Assembly (NCBI GenBank): GCA_014529385.2
Contig: CM043947.1
Location: 117,786,087-117,850,086 of the forward strand
DNA: 64,000 nucleotides
Reading direction: 5' to 3'
From: Adiantum capillus-veneris
Lineage: Eukaryota; Streptophyta; Polypodiopsida; Polypodiales; Pteridaceae
The position numbers and the translations under genes were made by a program. This document shows, in pieces, positions 34,702 through 45,763 of this stretch. Each line of letters begins with the position of its first letter. Position 1 is the first letter of the stretch. Under the pieces are notes generated by a model. The model saw only the letters and a program-made list of their open reading frames with translations, made no database searches and was not told where the DNA came from.

Positions 34702-36633
34702 TGATAGCCGACTTTCGGAAAATAAAAGAAAAAAGAAAAAAAAAACACTCATTTCACCCCCCCCCCCCCCCTCTCAGTACCCCCCCACCATAACTCATTT
34801 TTTCCCCTCCCGCCCTACAGCATCAGATAAAAACCCTCGCACTCTCTCCCCCCCCATTTTCCTTACATACCCCCTTCCCTAATATTCCCCCCCCAACCCC
34901 TCTCTCGTGCTCCCTCGATGTGAGCCGCATGAGACCCCCCCCCCCCCCCCCCCTTCACTCTTACACTCACCCTCACCCTCACCTCCCCCCTCCCCCCTCC
35001 CATTACCCTTTACCCTCACCCCTCACCCCCCCCTCTCCCATTACCCTTTACCCCCCTCTTCGGCCCGCCAATATTCCCTCCCCCGTGACCCCTCCCCTCT
35101 TCCCCACCCGCTCGCCTCACCCTCCTTCGGCTCGTTCCCCCCCCCCCGGCCCGCGGATATATTCCCTCCCCCCCATTGAGTTAGTTTTCCTTCATCCTTA
35201 AGCCCATGCAAGACAACACCACCCTTCCCCTCTCCCTCTCACCCACACAAACCCATGCCCCGCCATACCCCCTCTTCCCCTCACTCTCCCTCACACACTC
35301 TCTCTACCTTATCCCCTCACCCCTCTCCCCTCCCCCTCTCCCTCACTCTCCCTCTAACGGCATGCCATCGCACAAGTCTCTCTCTCTCTAGCGGGCAACA
35401 ACACATACACACACACCCCACAACACACCCCCCCCACCTCTCCTCTCTCTCCCATGCGCTGCAGCACACACACTCACACACACACACCCTCTCTCGGGCG
35501 TCGCATACGCAACAAACACACACACCCACACCCTCACGCACAGTCCGCAGCCCAAGCACACATACACACACGTGCCTTGCGGTAGCAGAAAACACACACA
35601 CACACACACTCACCCACACACACACACCCCAATCCTACCCCCTCCTCTCCTTCCGCCATGCGCAGCAGTCCGCCATCCGCCACAGAAAAAAAAAGAAAAA
35701 AATATAAAATTATATATTATATATAACTCCCCCCCCCTTCCCGTGTTCCCACGCACGCATGCGCACATACATATACATATACGCACTCACCCACAAATGC
35801 ACATATATGCTCCCACCCTCACATACATACATACACACACACATAAACGCCTAGGACATCGACAAACGAAAGAAGAAGGATCCAAAGCATGCGCCGCCAA
35901 CGACAAAAACAGAAAATGCACCGAAGGCATGCCCCGGCTGACTCCGAAAAGAAGTACGCTCGACACCAACGCACCGGCAGCTCGCCATTCGCCGGCAACA
36001 CGCAACCTCGATGCTATCCCAGTAATTTTAGGTTATTTTACCATTATCTTCAGTTTTCATCCAAGCCATTGTAAAATTCCCTTTTGTAAATATCCTCTCT
36101 ATAGGTGATGGTGACAAAGGCCCACCTAGAGATTCCCATCTTTAATAACCTTCCCCAAAACAAAGCAAGGGTCAACCACACCGGGCCCACCACTAGCTTT
36201 GTCTCCCCGATTAAGATTACCGTAACCACACTGGGATTACCATAATCCAAGCAGCCAACACCTATAAATTGGCACTGAGAGGTCACTATCAGGGGGGCAA
36301 CTTATGTGGAACCAAGCATTGGGTAGAGTGTAGTAGGAGGGATTGACACCATCACCATCACGGGGAGGGGGTCTTGTGTGTTGGGTTTGCCTTGGAATTG
36401 CACCATGCGAAGGGAGCCACACCCATCTCTCTACTCCAATGGTCGATGCACACACGCATGCATGCTCTTGGCAATGAGTATTCACAGTCATTGAGTTGCC
36501 CTAGAGAACGCACCAAGTAGGTTGCACCATCTCCTCCCCCTACCTCTCTACCACCACGGCATGCCACCTTGTAAATATTGCAGAAATAATTCACCCTCAC
36601 ACCCCCGAGGTTGTTTTCATCAATTGCGAGTGT

Positions 36634-36698
<65 letters not shown>

Positions 36699-36874
36699 TC
36701 CTCTCTCTCTGTGTGTAGGCTTGCGGTGTTCATATCATCGCGGGCTTTGCGTCCTAGCCGCTCAAAGCTAGGTGGTGCCCCCTGTTCGCTTTACCGTGGC
36801 AGGCTCGAGGCGAGCCATTCGGCCCCCGGCGTTTTAGAGGCCGTCGGGGTTCGGGGTTCGCTTTGCGTCCGTCA
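34702..36874 (+). repeat. 5' LTR of G1 (2.17 kb, pyrimidine-rich U3)
   Basis: The first ~1 kb (34740-35690) is almost entirely C, CT and CA runs on this strand. It is followed by an ATATATATTATATATAA block (~35710), CATA repeats and a TATA box (CCTATAAATT, 36261-36270). A (CT)n tract at 36637-36695 lies downstream of the TATA. The LTR ends with CTAGGTGGTGCCCC, RAGGCCGTC-like strings and GTCA. ORFs drawn in this stretch are low-complexity artefacts. Confidence 0.93.
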
Positions 36875-36876
36875 TT

Positions 36877-36890
36877 TGGTGCCCCCACTG
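36877..36890 (+). other. Primer binding site of G1
   Basis: TGGTGCCCCCACTG starts two bases after the LTR end. The same core occurs at G2 (50980). I do not assign the tRNA. Confidence 0.75.
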
Positions 36891-36951
36891 AGGAGGGCTT
36901 TTCTAAGACCCCTTCAGTTTACAATGCTGAAGGTGACGCCCACTATCAATC

Positions 36952-37357
36952 ATGGACGAGTGGCTAAAGGAATTTTCTAACTGGAGAAAGGAAGAAGAAG
37001 TGACAAAGGAGGCCTTAGCCGCCTTCATTGAGGTGCTACTACCAGGCTGCAGTGTCATCAACATTCAAGAGGTAAATTCTCCATCTCGTATCGTTTGTTC
37101 TAAGGCATCAGGTGGCAGATTGGTGAGGTGCCATCACTGTTGTCAACCAAGGCACACGGTCGATGAGTGCCAGCAACGAAGGCAGCGGAAGGGCTGAAGT
37201 CTTCTACATTGACATTCATCGCAAGGAGGTCATTCACGTCAAGAAAGGAAAGCGGATGGTGAGGCCTCTTTTCCCTAAAGAAACTGCAGTCAAAGATAAA
37301 ACCCCAAAGTGGCCTAAAGGGGCTGCTCGAGCCAAGGGCAAGGAGAAGATAGGCTAG
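36952..37357 (+). pseudogene. G1 5' ORF with CCHC zinc knuckle, frameshifted
   Basis: The ATG at 36952 opens 81 codons (MDEWLKEFSNWRKEEE) ending in CHHCCQPRHTVDEC, which fits CX2CX4HX4C. An overlapping frame (37163-37357) continues with basic residues (HVKKGKRMV), suggesting one longer ORF broken by a frameshift and perhaps continuous with the ORF at 37369. No counterpart of this 5' part is seen in G2. A zinc knuckle ahead of gag would suit nucleic-acid binding. Function unknown. Confidence 0.5.
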
Positions 37358-37368
37358 CCTGGAAACGC

Positions 37369-37899
37369 ATGACCCCGAAGGGAGAAGCATCTGGCCAAGC
37401 AAGTGCTTCAAGCTCAGAGAGCCGGGTTGTACCCACTTTGTCAAAGAAGAAGTCATCCGAAGCTAAGCGGTGGAAGGTCGCCTACCGATTTGCACGAAAC
37501 ATGCGAGTGCTACCAATCCACTTCGACAATCAAGAAGAAGAAGCGGTGAGAAGATTCCCATGTCCTAGAGAAGAGTGGTTCGGCTCCTGCTCTCGCTGTT
37601 TTGGGAAGCGAGTGGAGGACCTTCCTCCCCTCCCTATACAACTTATCCTGAAGAAGCTCTCTACCATGGGAGAGACCCAGTGGGCTGGAGATGAGCTGCA
37701 GCTGAATGGAGTAGAATTCATGCAACACGCCGATTACGGAAATTACCTACAATTGCTGTTAGCCAAGAGACTGGGAGTGGTCAGACGCGTCGCCATCACC
37801 CCGTACGTGCTAAGCAACGAAGGAAGGGTAGAACCCATGAAAGGTGAAGACCTCTTGTGGATGTGCCGACTCATCAACACTGGCACGGTAAAAGTGTAA
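37369..37899 (+). CDS. Pre-gag ORF of G1, homologous to the G2 pre-gag ORF
   Basis: 176 codons from ATG 37369. A basic Ser-rich start leads to a segment with spaced cysteines (CPREEWFGSCSRC), then a conserved C-terminal half: ELQLNGV, YGNYLQLLLAKRLGVV and RRVAITPY. The G2 ORF at 51025 aligns over this half with the same spacing (ELHINGV, LQLLLARRLKVV, ERVAIEPY) and also has C-x2-C ahead of it. Extra ORFs before gag are known in Ogre and some other Tat elements; I cannot say whether this one is related. No known domain recognised. It lies 345 bp ahead of gag with the small ORF between. Confidence 0.7.
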   Translation: MTPKGEASGQASASSSESRVVPTLSKKKSSEAKRWKVAYRFARNMRVLPIHFDNQEEEAVRRFPCPREEWFGSCSRCFGKRVEDLPPLPIQLILKKLSTMGETQWAGDELQLNGVEFMQHADYGNYLQLLLAKRLGVVRRVAITPYVLSNEGRVEPMKGEDLLWMCRLINTGTVKV

Positions 37900-37924
37900 G
37901 TAGGTATTTCACCCTTTGTGCATA

Positions 37925-38137
37925 ATGGAAAACGGGCCGACGGCATTCCCGTTCAGATTCCTGCAGCATATGCATGTGAACATCTATGTGGATAGGAAAG
38001 TCTTCTACCAATAGAAGATCGTCTACCTATTTGGTGCGGCAGTACTAGGAGAAATCCTCAATTCCCCGAACCCTATCATTCTCCACATACTTGATTACCA
38101 TCATTCCTTTAATGCCTCTATTTTTATCCCGTTTTAA
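37925..38137 (+). pseudogene. Small conserved ORF (~70 codons) of G1 with one stop
   Basis: ATG 37925 to TAA 38135, 70 codons with a TAG at codon 30. Shares with the small ORF of G2 at 51562 the strings VDRKVF/IDRKIF, a Q at the stop position, FGA, L.EIL.SP.PII, ILDY/ILEY and IFI near the end. About 30 of 69 positions are identical by eye. The stop replaces a Gln in G2, so CAG to TAG is likely. It sits 26 bp after the pre-gag ORF and 106 bp before gag. Role unknown; too short for any fold I recognise. Confidence 0.65.
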
Positions 38138-38243
38138 CCTATCCATTCGCCCCTGTAAGAAACCGCTATGAGCAGTTGCTGTTGATTAAAAAAAAAAAGA
38201 AAAAAGAAAAAAAAAAGGGTTTGTAATTTTCCGAGTCACCACC

Positions 38244-41200
38244 ATGGCAAGTGTTTCTTTCCCCATGTTCTGTGGAAAGAAGGGTGAGGATCTCACCACT
38301 GATTTTTTGGACGATTTTGACATTGCTTGTGTCGTCTCCAACAAAGATGACGACGCTTCAGGACTCAAAATTTTTCCTCTACTGATGAAAGTAGAGGCCA
38401 GGTCCTGGTATAATGCATTGCCCTAGGATACCAAGAATGCATGGATGTGTTAAGGGCTGCTTTTGTAAAGAGGTTTGGTGGAGGCACAACCTCGGAGAAG
38501 CTATGGCAGCTATTGACAGAATTAAAGCAGGCAGGCCTGCTGGAGTACGCCACCTATGAATCAAAGTTTGTGGACCTATGGGAGAGATGGGTTGCCACAC
38601 TGGAGGAAGGCAAAGGAGTGCCTAATTTCTTGAAGAAAGACTGTTTCATTGCTGTTCTATGGTCACCGCTTAGAGAGAAGGTGAAGGAAAGGTTTCTTGC
38701 AACATATGAGTTGGCAGTCGAAGTAGCCCGCCTTAAAGACAAGAAGCTGCACATGCAAGCAAGAGTAAACGAGTAAGAGGAAACAAGCTCGGCCCGACCA
38801 ACCCCAGTGGCTGCAACAGCCAACCATAGAGTCCAACCACAGGAGACAGCAGAGGAACAACAAGACCTGCTGAGTCGCATCACCACCAACTAGAGAGTTT
38901 ATCTGTGCATCTAGTGCAGCAAGGGCATGCATCTGGCAGAAATCCAGAACAAGGAAGAGGACAACGAAGGCAGAACCCAGAATACCACTATTACAACTGC
39001 GGGGAAGACGGCCATGGAATGTACTACTGCCCACACCCTAGAAGGCAGAATTTCAATAGAGGGGGGAGACAAAATCAGATCTCTCCACCAAGAGTAAGAC
39101 CACCACCAAGACAGCTAGGACCAATCCCAGCAATCCAAATCCTGCGACCACCTATACAACAGCAACCACCACCCCAACCTCTCATTCTGCCACAACCCCC
39201 ACCACCTGCTGTGAACCAAGCGGTGAGTGTCATTAGCTTAGAGGCTAACGGGAAGGCGAAGGTAGAAGAGTCAGCTCGAGAGAAGCACAAAGGAAAAGCG
39301 AAGGTAGAAGAAGTGGATGCTATGGGAGTGAAACGTGCGAGGCACGAGGAGGCATCTCAAAAGGAAGAGAAGATGAAAGGGAAAGCCGAGTCTAGCAAGC
39401 AAGCAGCTAAACCGCGGCGGAAGATAGACATAGTGGACTTCTCACTAGGTGAGGAAGCACAACCCTATGACTTAGTTCAGGATGTGTTAATGTAGGGCCC
39501 GAAGATAACTTGGCCCCAATTACTCCACCTTGCACCCAGAATGAGGAGGCAATGGACGAAAATGGTAAGTACCAGGAAATCAAAACCACGGATAGCTGGG
39601 GCTATCTCTGGGAGGGATCTCGATGACATCTTGCCAACCATGGACGCTCACATCAAAGGGCAGCGGATTTCAAACGTCTACATAGATGGTGGCGCGCAAA
39701 TATGCGTCATGAGTGAGAAAATGATGCACCACCTAGGTCTAGAGGTAAGTAGGCCGGCACCCTGCCGAGCTAAGATGGCAAACAATGTGAGAGTAAAATG
39801 CGTAGGCATTGTAAATGCGGTCAAAGTAAGAGAATTCAATACGAAAGTGGAGGTAGACATCTTCGTCATGCCACACAAAGGGGAGGGCTACCCCATCATT
39901 CTTGGAAGGCCTTGGCTTATGGCCATGGAAGCAAAACAAGACTGGAGCACCGGGATGATCCAGATGAAGGATGCTAAAGGGAAGTCCACATTCTACGACA
40001 TGAGGACTGGAAAGTAGCACAATATGATCTTGGAGGTTTCAAAAGACGAATCCACCAGCGAATCCTCGTCTACCTCAGGAGAAGACACAACCACCACCGA
40101 TGGGAGTGACAGTAGCATCGAAGTAATGGGAGTCATTCTTAAAGACCCAAACAGATTAACACAATCTGAAGCAACCTCAGCAAACGAAGAGGGACCATCA
40201 GGTAAGCAGTCATTGGAGGATGCAGGTAAGCTACAAAAAATGCTCTCAAATGAGTTAACCAATGAATAGAGGAAGGAGTATGTCTCCATGTTAGGCAACT
40301 TCACTACTTTGTTCATTGATGGCTATGATAAGATCACAAGGATTACAGTAGTGCAACACCACATAAAGCTCAAGGAAGGCAGTAAACCCGTAGTACAGAA
40401 GCTCAGAAGACTTGGATTAATTCAACAAGAGGCATTGCTTAAAGAAGTAAGGAATTTGCTACAAGCAGGTTTCATCTACCCTGTCGAAGACTCAGAATGG
40501 GTCTCCCCAGTAGTAGTCACACCAAAAAAAAAAGGTAAATGGAGAGTCTGTGTGGATTATAAACCTCTCAATGCAGCCACAAAGAGGGACCATTTTCCCC
40601 TCCCATTCCAGGATAAAATACTCAATGAAGTGGTAGGTCACGAACGCTACACAGTATGCAATGGCTACTCAGGATACTTCCAGATTAGCATTGCGGAGGA
40701 GGATCAGAAGAAGACAACCTTCATCACACCTTGGGGATGTTTTGCCTACAGAGTGATGCCATTTGGCCTCACCAACACCCCAACCACATTTCAACGCTAT
40801 GTGACGTTTGTTTTCCAACCCTACTTTGGAACATCAATACGGGTTTTCATAGATGATTTTTGCATCTATAGCTCACGAGCCCTTCATCTAAGAAAAGTCT
40901 ATGATGGCTTAACCAGGCTACAAACCCTGGGTGGCCAACTCAACGTGGACAAGTGTCACATCGATGAGATCAAGGTCACTCTCCTTGGTCATGTAATTTC
41001 AGCAAAAGGGATCGAGGCTGACCCCATCAAAATTCAGGCTCTGGTATCATTATTATCTCCCACCACCGCCAAGCAGTTGGTTTCTTTCCTTCAGAAGGTA
41101 AGATATTTAAGCAGGTTCATTCACCTGCTATCTCAAGTAGTCCTTACCCTACAAAAACTCACTCAAAGGGATATTTTCTCATGGAGTGAAGAGAATGAGC

Positions 41201-43491
41201 AGCAGTTTACTGAGGTAAAGCAAGTCCTATCTAAGCTCCCCACTATTTCACCTCCTAAGTGGGACGAGCCATTCTATGTGAACCCTAGTGTGGGAAATGA
41301 TACTCTAGGAGCAGTGCTAATGCAAAAGGACCCCAAAACTTCTTTCATGCGCCCTATTTACTTCCCTAGTCGAGTCATGACCCCATCAGAGAAGGGATTC
41401 ACCGAAGTAGAACACATGGTTCTGGCACTAATGTTTGCTACCACGAAATTCCGCTCCTATCTCTTGCCTAGACAATTTGTAATCCTGACAATGGAAGAAG
41501 TTTTCCCTTATGTAATGAGACACATGGATGTCTCATCTAGGATCTCAAAGTGGTTAATTAGACTACAAGAGTTTGATTACACCATGCAAGTAGAAAACTC
41601 CTCTAGGGCTAGTCTAGCAGGAATTCTCACTCATCGCCACTACGAGAAGAAGCTGAAGGTCAACACGGAAGCAAAGGAAGGAACACCAGATAAAGAGAGC
41701 CCTAAGCTAGAGAGAGCTCACTCTATTTTCTTTTACGGAGCATACAAGAGAACAATGGATCAGTCTGCAGCAGGCATGGTCATTTTCAATGAACAGCAGG
41801 AAAGAGTATTCTCCATGGGGCAGTTATTACACTCCCACTCTAACAATGAGGCAGAATATGCAGCCCTAATCCTTGCGCTGGAACAATGTATTTCACAAAA
41901 AATTCAGCGCTTGAATGTGTTCGGTGACGCTTTGCTTTTGATAAGGCAGATAAATGGCACCTGGGAGTGCAAGAATCAGGTTTTACTTGGTCAACTTTGC
42001 CAAGTTAAGGACCTTCTGAAGAAGTTTGAAGCAGTAAAACTCTTCCATATTCCCAGAGCAAAAAATCAAGAGGCAGATGCACTAGCTAAAGAAAGAATAC
42101 AAGATGTTTCCATAGGATCAATCAAATTAAAGCTACCCCTCTTCCAAGGCAGTGACGCTATGCTGGATATCATCAACTTATTGAATACAGGAGAATGTCC
42201 AACAGGACACACCAAAGGCCAAAAAAAATGGCTGGTAAGGAAGGCTATTAGGTACCGCCTTATAGACGACCACTTGTATTGTAAGGGCGAAGATCAAATT
42301 CTCAGGCGGGTGCCAACCTCCAGTGAAATCACCGAGGTAATCTCAAGCTGCCATGACGGCGTCTGCGGTGGTCATTTTGCTCTAGATATCACCAGTAGGA
42401 AGATTCTACAAGCAGGATACTTTTGACCTAGTTTGAACAGAGATGTAAACCATTGGTGTAAAACATGTAAGGCTTGTCAAGTGGCCAGTGATCGCACGCT
42501 AACCTACGAGCCACAAACCCCTATCATTTCATATGGTCCGTTTGAGAAATGGGGAATAGATGCAATTGGTCCCTTACCAAGGGCCCAATCAGGTAAGCTG
42601 TACATCATAGTGGGGGTAGACTACATGACGTGATGGGCAGAAGCAATGGCCACCACCCGCATTATAGCCCAAGAGGTGGCAAAGTTCATTTTTTGAGCAT
42701 ATCGTTTTCCGTGTTGGCACTCCTCTTGAGATAATATCAGATAGAGGACCAGGATTCAGAGGTGATGTGGTAGGAGAACTGATGAAGAAATTAGGCATCA
42801 CACGTCGGCATTCCACACCATACTATCCACAATGCAATGGTCTGGTAGAGAAGGTAAATGGAATGATTTGCAAGATCATCACAAAACAGGTGAACAACCA
42901 TACAGGAGATTGGGATAAACATCTCATGGCAGCTCTTTGGGCCTACATAACAACGTTCCGAACATCACTAGGTTTCACCCTTTCCATCTAGTTTATGGGA
43001 AGGAGGCAATTCTACCCATTGAGGTACAAATAGCCAGCTTACGAGTCTTGGCCAGCCAGACCCACCGTCCAATCGTAAACCTTAGAAACCACATCTTGGA
43101 TCTAGAGAGACTACAATTAGATAGGGAAGAAGAAATCAATCACTATGCAGCACAGGCAGAACAACGCCGACTCACTTTCAATCAAGGGCTTAGAGAGAAA
43201 GGACTGGAAAAAGGCATGTTAGTCCTGCGATATGACAACAGATTCGATACCAGGAAGGATAAGAAATTTCAACCCAGATGGGAAGGACCATTCATCATCA
43301 AGAAACGCTACGACAATGGCAGCTATAAGCTGATGGAGGCAGATGGGAGAATTCACAAGACTAGAGTCAATGGATGGAGACTGAAGAGGTACTTTCTTAG
43401 GTTTGACCCAGAATTCATGCTAGACATTCCAGAAGAGGGAGAACCCTCTAACTCTACAGCTGAAGAAACTGAAGAAGGGCTAGAAGCATGA
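38244..43491 (+). pseudogene. Gypsy gag-pol of G1, degenerate
   Basis: Gag from ATG 38244 (MASVSFPMFCG) is broken by a stop at 38424 and frame changes to 38905. Its knuckle has lost the first Cys (YYNCGEDGHGMYYC). Then protease with YIDGGAQ (Ser replaced by Gly, ~39681), RT with FIDDFCIYSS (~40848), a first RNase H whose catalytic Asp position reads VNPSVG (~41278), an archaeal-type RNase H with NNEAEYAAL (~41840), and integrase with WGIDAIGPL (~42551), SDRGPGF and GLVEKVNG. Stops: 39493, 40018, 40267, 42424 and 42631; frameshifts near 42693 and 42975. There is no chromodomain; the end is a short integrase C-terminal domain. Confidence 0.93.
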
Positions 43492-43520
43492 ATGCCTCTA
43501 GCCAAAAGAGAGAGGGCTAA

Positions 43521-43747
43521 TGATAGCAGACTTTCGGAAAATCAAAGAAAAAATAAAAAAAAACTCATTTTCACCCCCCCCCCCCCCACTCTCAGTACCT
43601 CCCCACCGTAACTCATTTTTCCCCTCCCCCCCTACAGGCATCAGATAAAACCCTCGCACTCTCTCCCCCCCATTTCCCTTACATACCCCCTTCCCTAATA
43701 TTCCCCCCCCCCCCCGATTTACCCTCCCCGGCCAGGCAAAAATTCAT

Positions 43748-43787
<40 letters not shown>

Positions 43788-44293
43788 CCCCTCTCTCGTG
43801 CTCCCTCGGTGTGAGCCGCATGAGACACCCCCCCCCCCCCCCCCTCACTCTTACACTCACCCTCACCCCCCCTCTCCCATTAGCCTTTACCCTCTACCCT
43901 ATCCTACCCCCCCCCTCTTCGGCCCGCCAATATTCCCTCCCCCCCGACCCCTCCTCCCTCTTCCCCACCGCTCGCCTCACCCTCCTTCGGCTCATTCCCC
44001 CCCCCTCGGCCTCATTCCCCCCCCCCCCCGGCCCGCGGATATATTCCCTCCCCCCCATTGACTTAGTTTTCCTTCGTCCTTAAGCCCATGCAAGACAACA
44101 CCACCCTCCCCCTCTCCTCTCTCACCTACACAAACCCATGCCCTGCCATACCCCTCTCCCCTCACTCTCCCTCACACACTCTCTTTACCTCTTATCCCCT
44201 CACCCCTCTCCCTCACTCTCCCTCTCACGGCACGCCAGTGCGCAAGTCTCTCTCTCTCTAGCGGGCAGCAACACACACACACACACACCCCAC

Positions 44294-44325
<32 letters not shown>

Positions 44326-45526
44326 ACCTCTCCTCTCTCTCCCATGCGCTGCAACACACACACTCACCACACACACACCCTCTCTCGGGCGCCGCATACG
44401 CAACAAACACACACACCCACACCCTCACGCGCAGTCTGCAGCCCAAGCACACACACACACACGCACCTTGCGGTAGCAGAAGACACACACACACACACAC
44501 ACACTCACCCACACACACACACACACCCCAATCCTACCCCCTCCTCTCCTTCCGCCATGCGCAATAGTCCGCCATCCGCCACAGAAAAAAAAAGAAAAAA
44601 AATATAAAATTATATATTATATATAACTCCCCCCCCTTCCCGTGTTCCCACGCACACATGTGCACATACATATACATATACACACTCACCCGCAAATACA
44701 CATATATGCTCCCACACTCACATACATACATACACACACGCATAAACGCCTACGACATCGACAAACGAAAGAAGAAGGATCCAAAGCACGCGCCACCAAC
44801 GACAAAAACAGAAAATGCACCGAAGGCATGCCCCAGACGACTCCGAAAAGAAGTACGCTCGACACCAACGCACCGGCGCCATTCGCCGGCAACACGCAAC
44901 CTCGATGCCATCCCAGTAATTTTAGGTTATTTTACCATTATCTTCAGTTTTCATCCAAGCCATTGTAAAATTCCCTTTTGTAAATATCCTCTCTCTAGGT
45001 GATGGTGACAAAGGCCCACCTAGAGATTCCCATCTTTTAATAACCTTCCCCAAAACAAAGCAAGGGTCAACCACACCGGGCCCACCACTTGCTTTGTCTC
45101 CCCGATTAAGATTACCCTAACCACACTGGGATTACCATAATCCAAGCAGCCAACACCTATAAATTGGCACTGAGAGGTCACTATCAGGGGGGCAACTTAT
45201 GTGGAACCAAGCATTGGGTAGAGTGTAGTAGGAGGGATTGACACCATCACCATCACGGGGAGGGGGTCTTGTGTGTTGGGTTTGCCTTGGAATTGCACCA
45301 TGCGAAGGGAACCACACCCATCTCTCGACTCCAATGGTCGATGCACACACGCATGCACACTCTTGGCAATGAGTATTCACAGTCATTCAGTCGCCCTAGA
45401 GAACGCACCAAGTGGGTTGCACCATCTCCTCCTCCTACCTCTCTACCACCACGGCATGCCACCTTGTAAATATTGCAGAAATAATTCACGCTCACACCCC
45501 CGAGGTTGTTTTCATCAATTGCGAGT

Positions 45527-45578
<52 letters not shown>

Positions 45579-45759
45579 TCCCTTCCTCTCTCTCTGTGTG
45601 TAGGCCTGCGGTGTTCATATCATCGTGGGCTTTGCGTCCTTGCCGCTCAAAGGTAGGTGGTGCCCCCTGTTCACTTTACCGTGGCAGGCTCGAGGCGAGC
45701 CATTTGGCCCCCGACGTTTTAGAGGCCGTCGGGGTTCAGGGTTTGCTTTGCGTATGTCA
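43521..45759 (+). repeat. 3' LTR of G1 (2.24 kb)
   Basis: Collinear with the 5' LTR but with longer poly-C runs (37 C at 43749-43785, 30 C at 44296-44325) and an extra GATTTACCC-type segment near 43717. TATA at 45157-45164, (CT)n at about 45531-45583. Confidence 0.93.
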
Positions 45760-45763
45760 CTAC

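Larger units (their letters stand above)
34702..45759 (+). mobile_element. Tat-like Gypsy retrotransposon G1 (old, degenerate)
   Basis: LTRs at 34702-36874 and 43521-45759 (TGATAGC... GTCA) enclose a primer site, pre-gag ORFs, gag-pol with a second archaeal-type RNase H, and a purine tract (AAAAGAGAGAGGGC, 43503-43516). CTAC precedes the 5' LTR (34698-34701) and follows the 3' LTR (45760-45763), a probable 4-bp target duplication. Multiple stops and frameshifts show it is inactive and older than G2. Confidence 0.93.

Noticed and set aside
34682-35707. Proline-, serine- and threonine-rich frames in 34.7-35.7 kb and again in 43.8-44.6 kb
   Set aside because: They lie in the pyrimidine-rich U3 of the G1 LTRs and follow from base composition.
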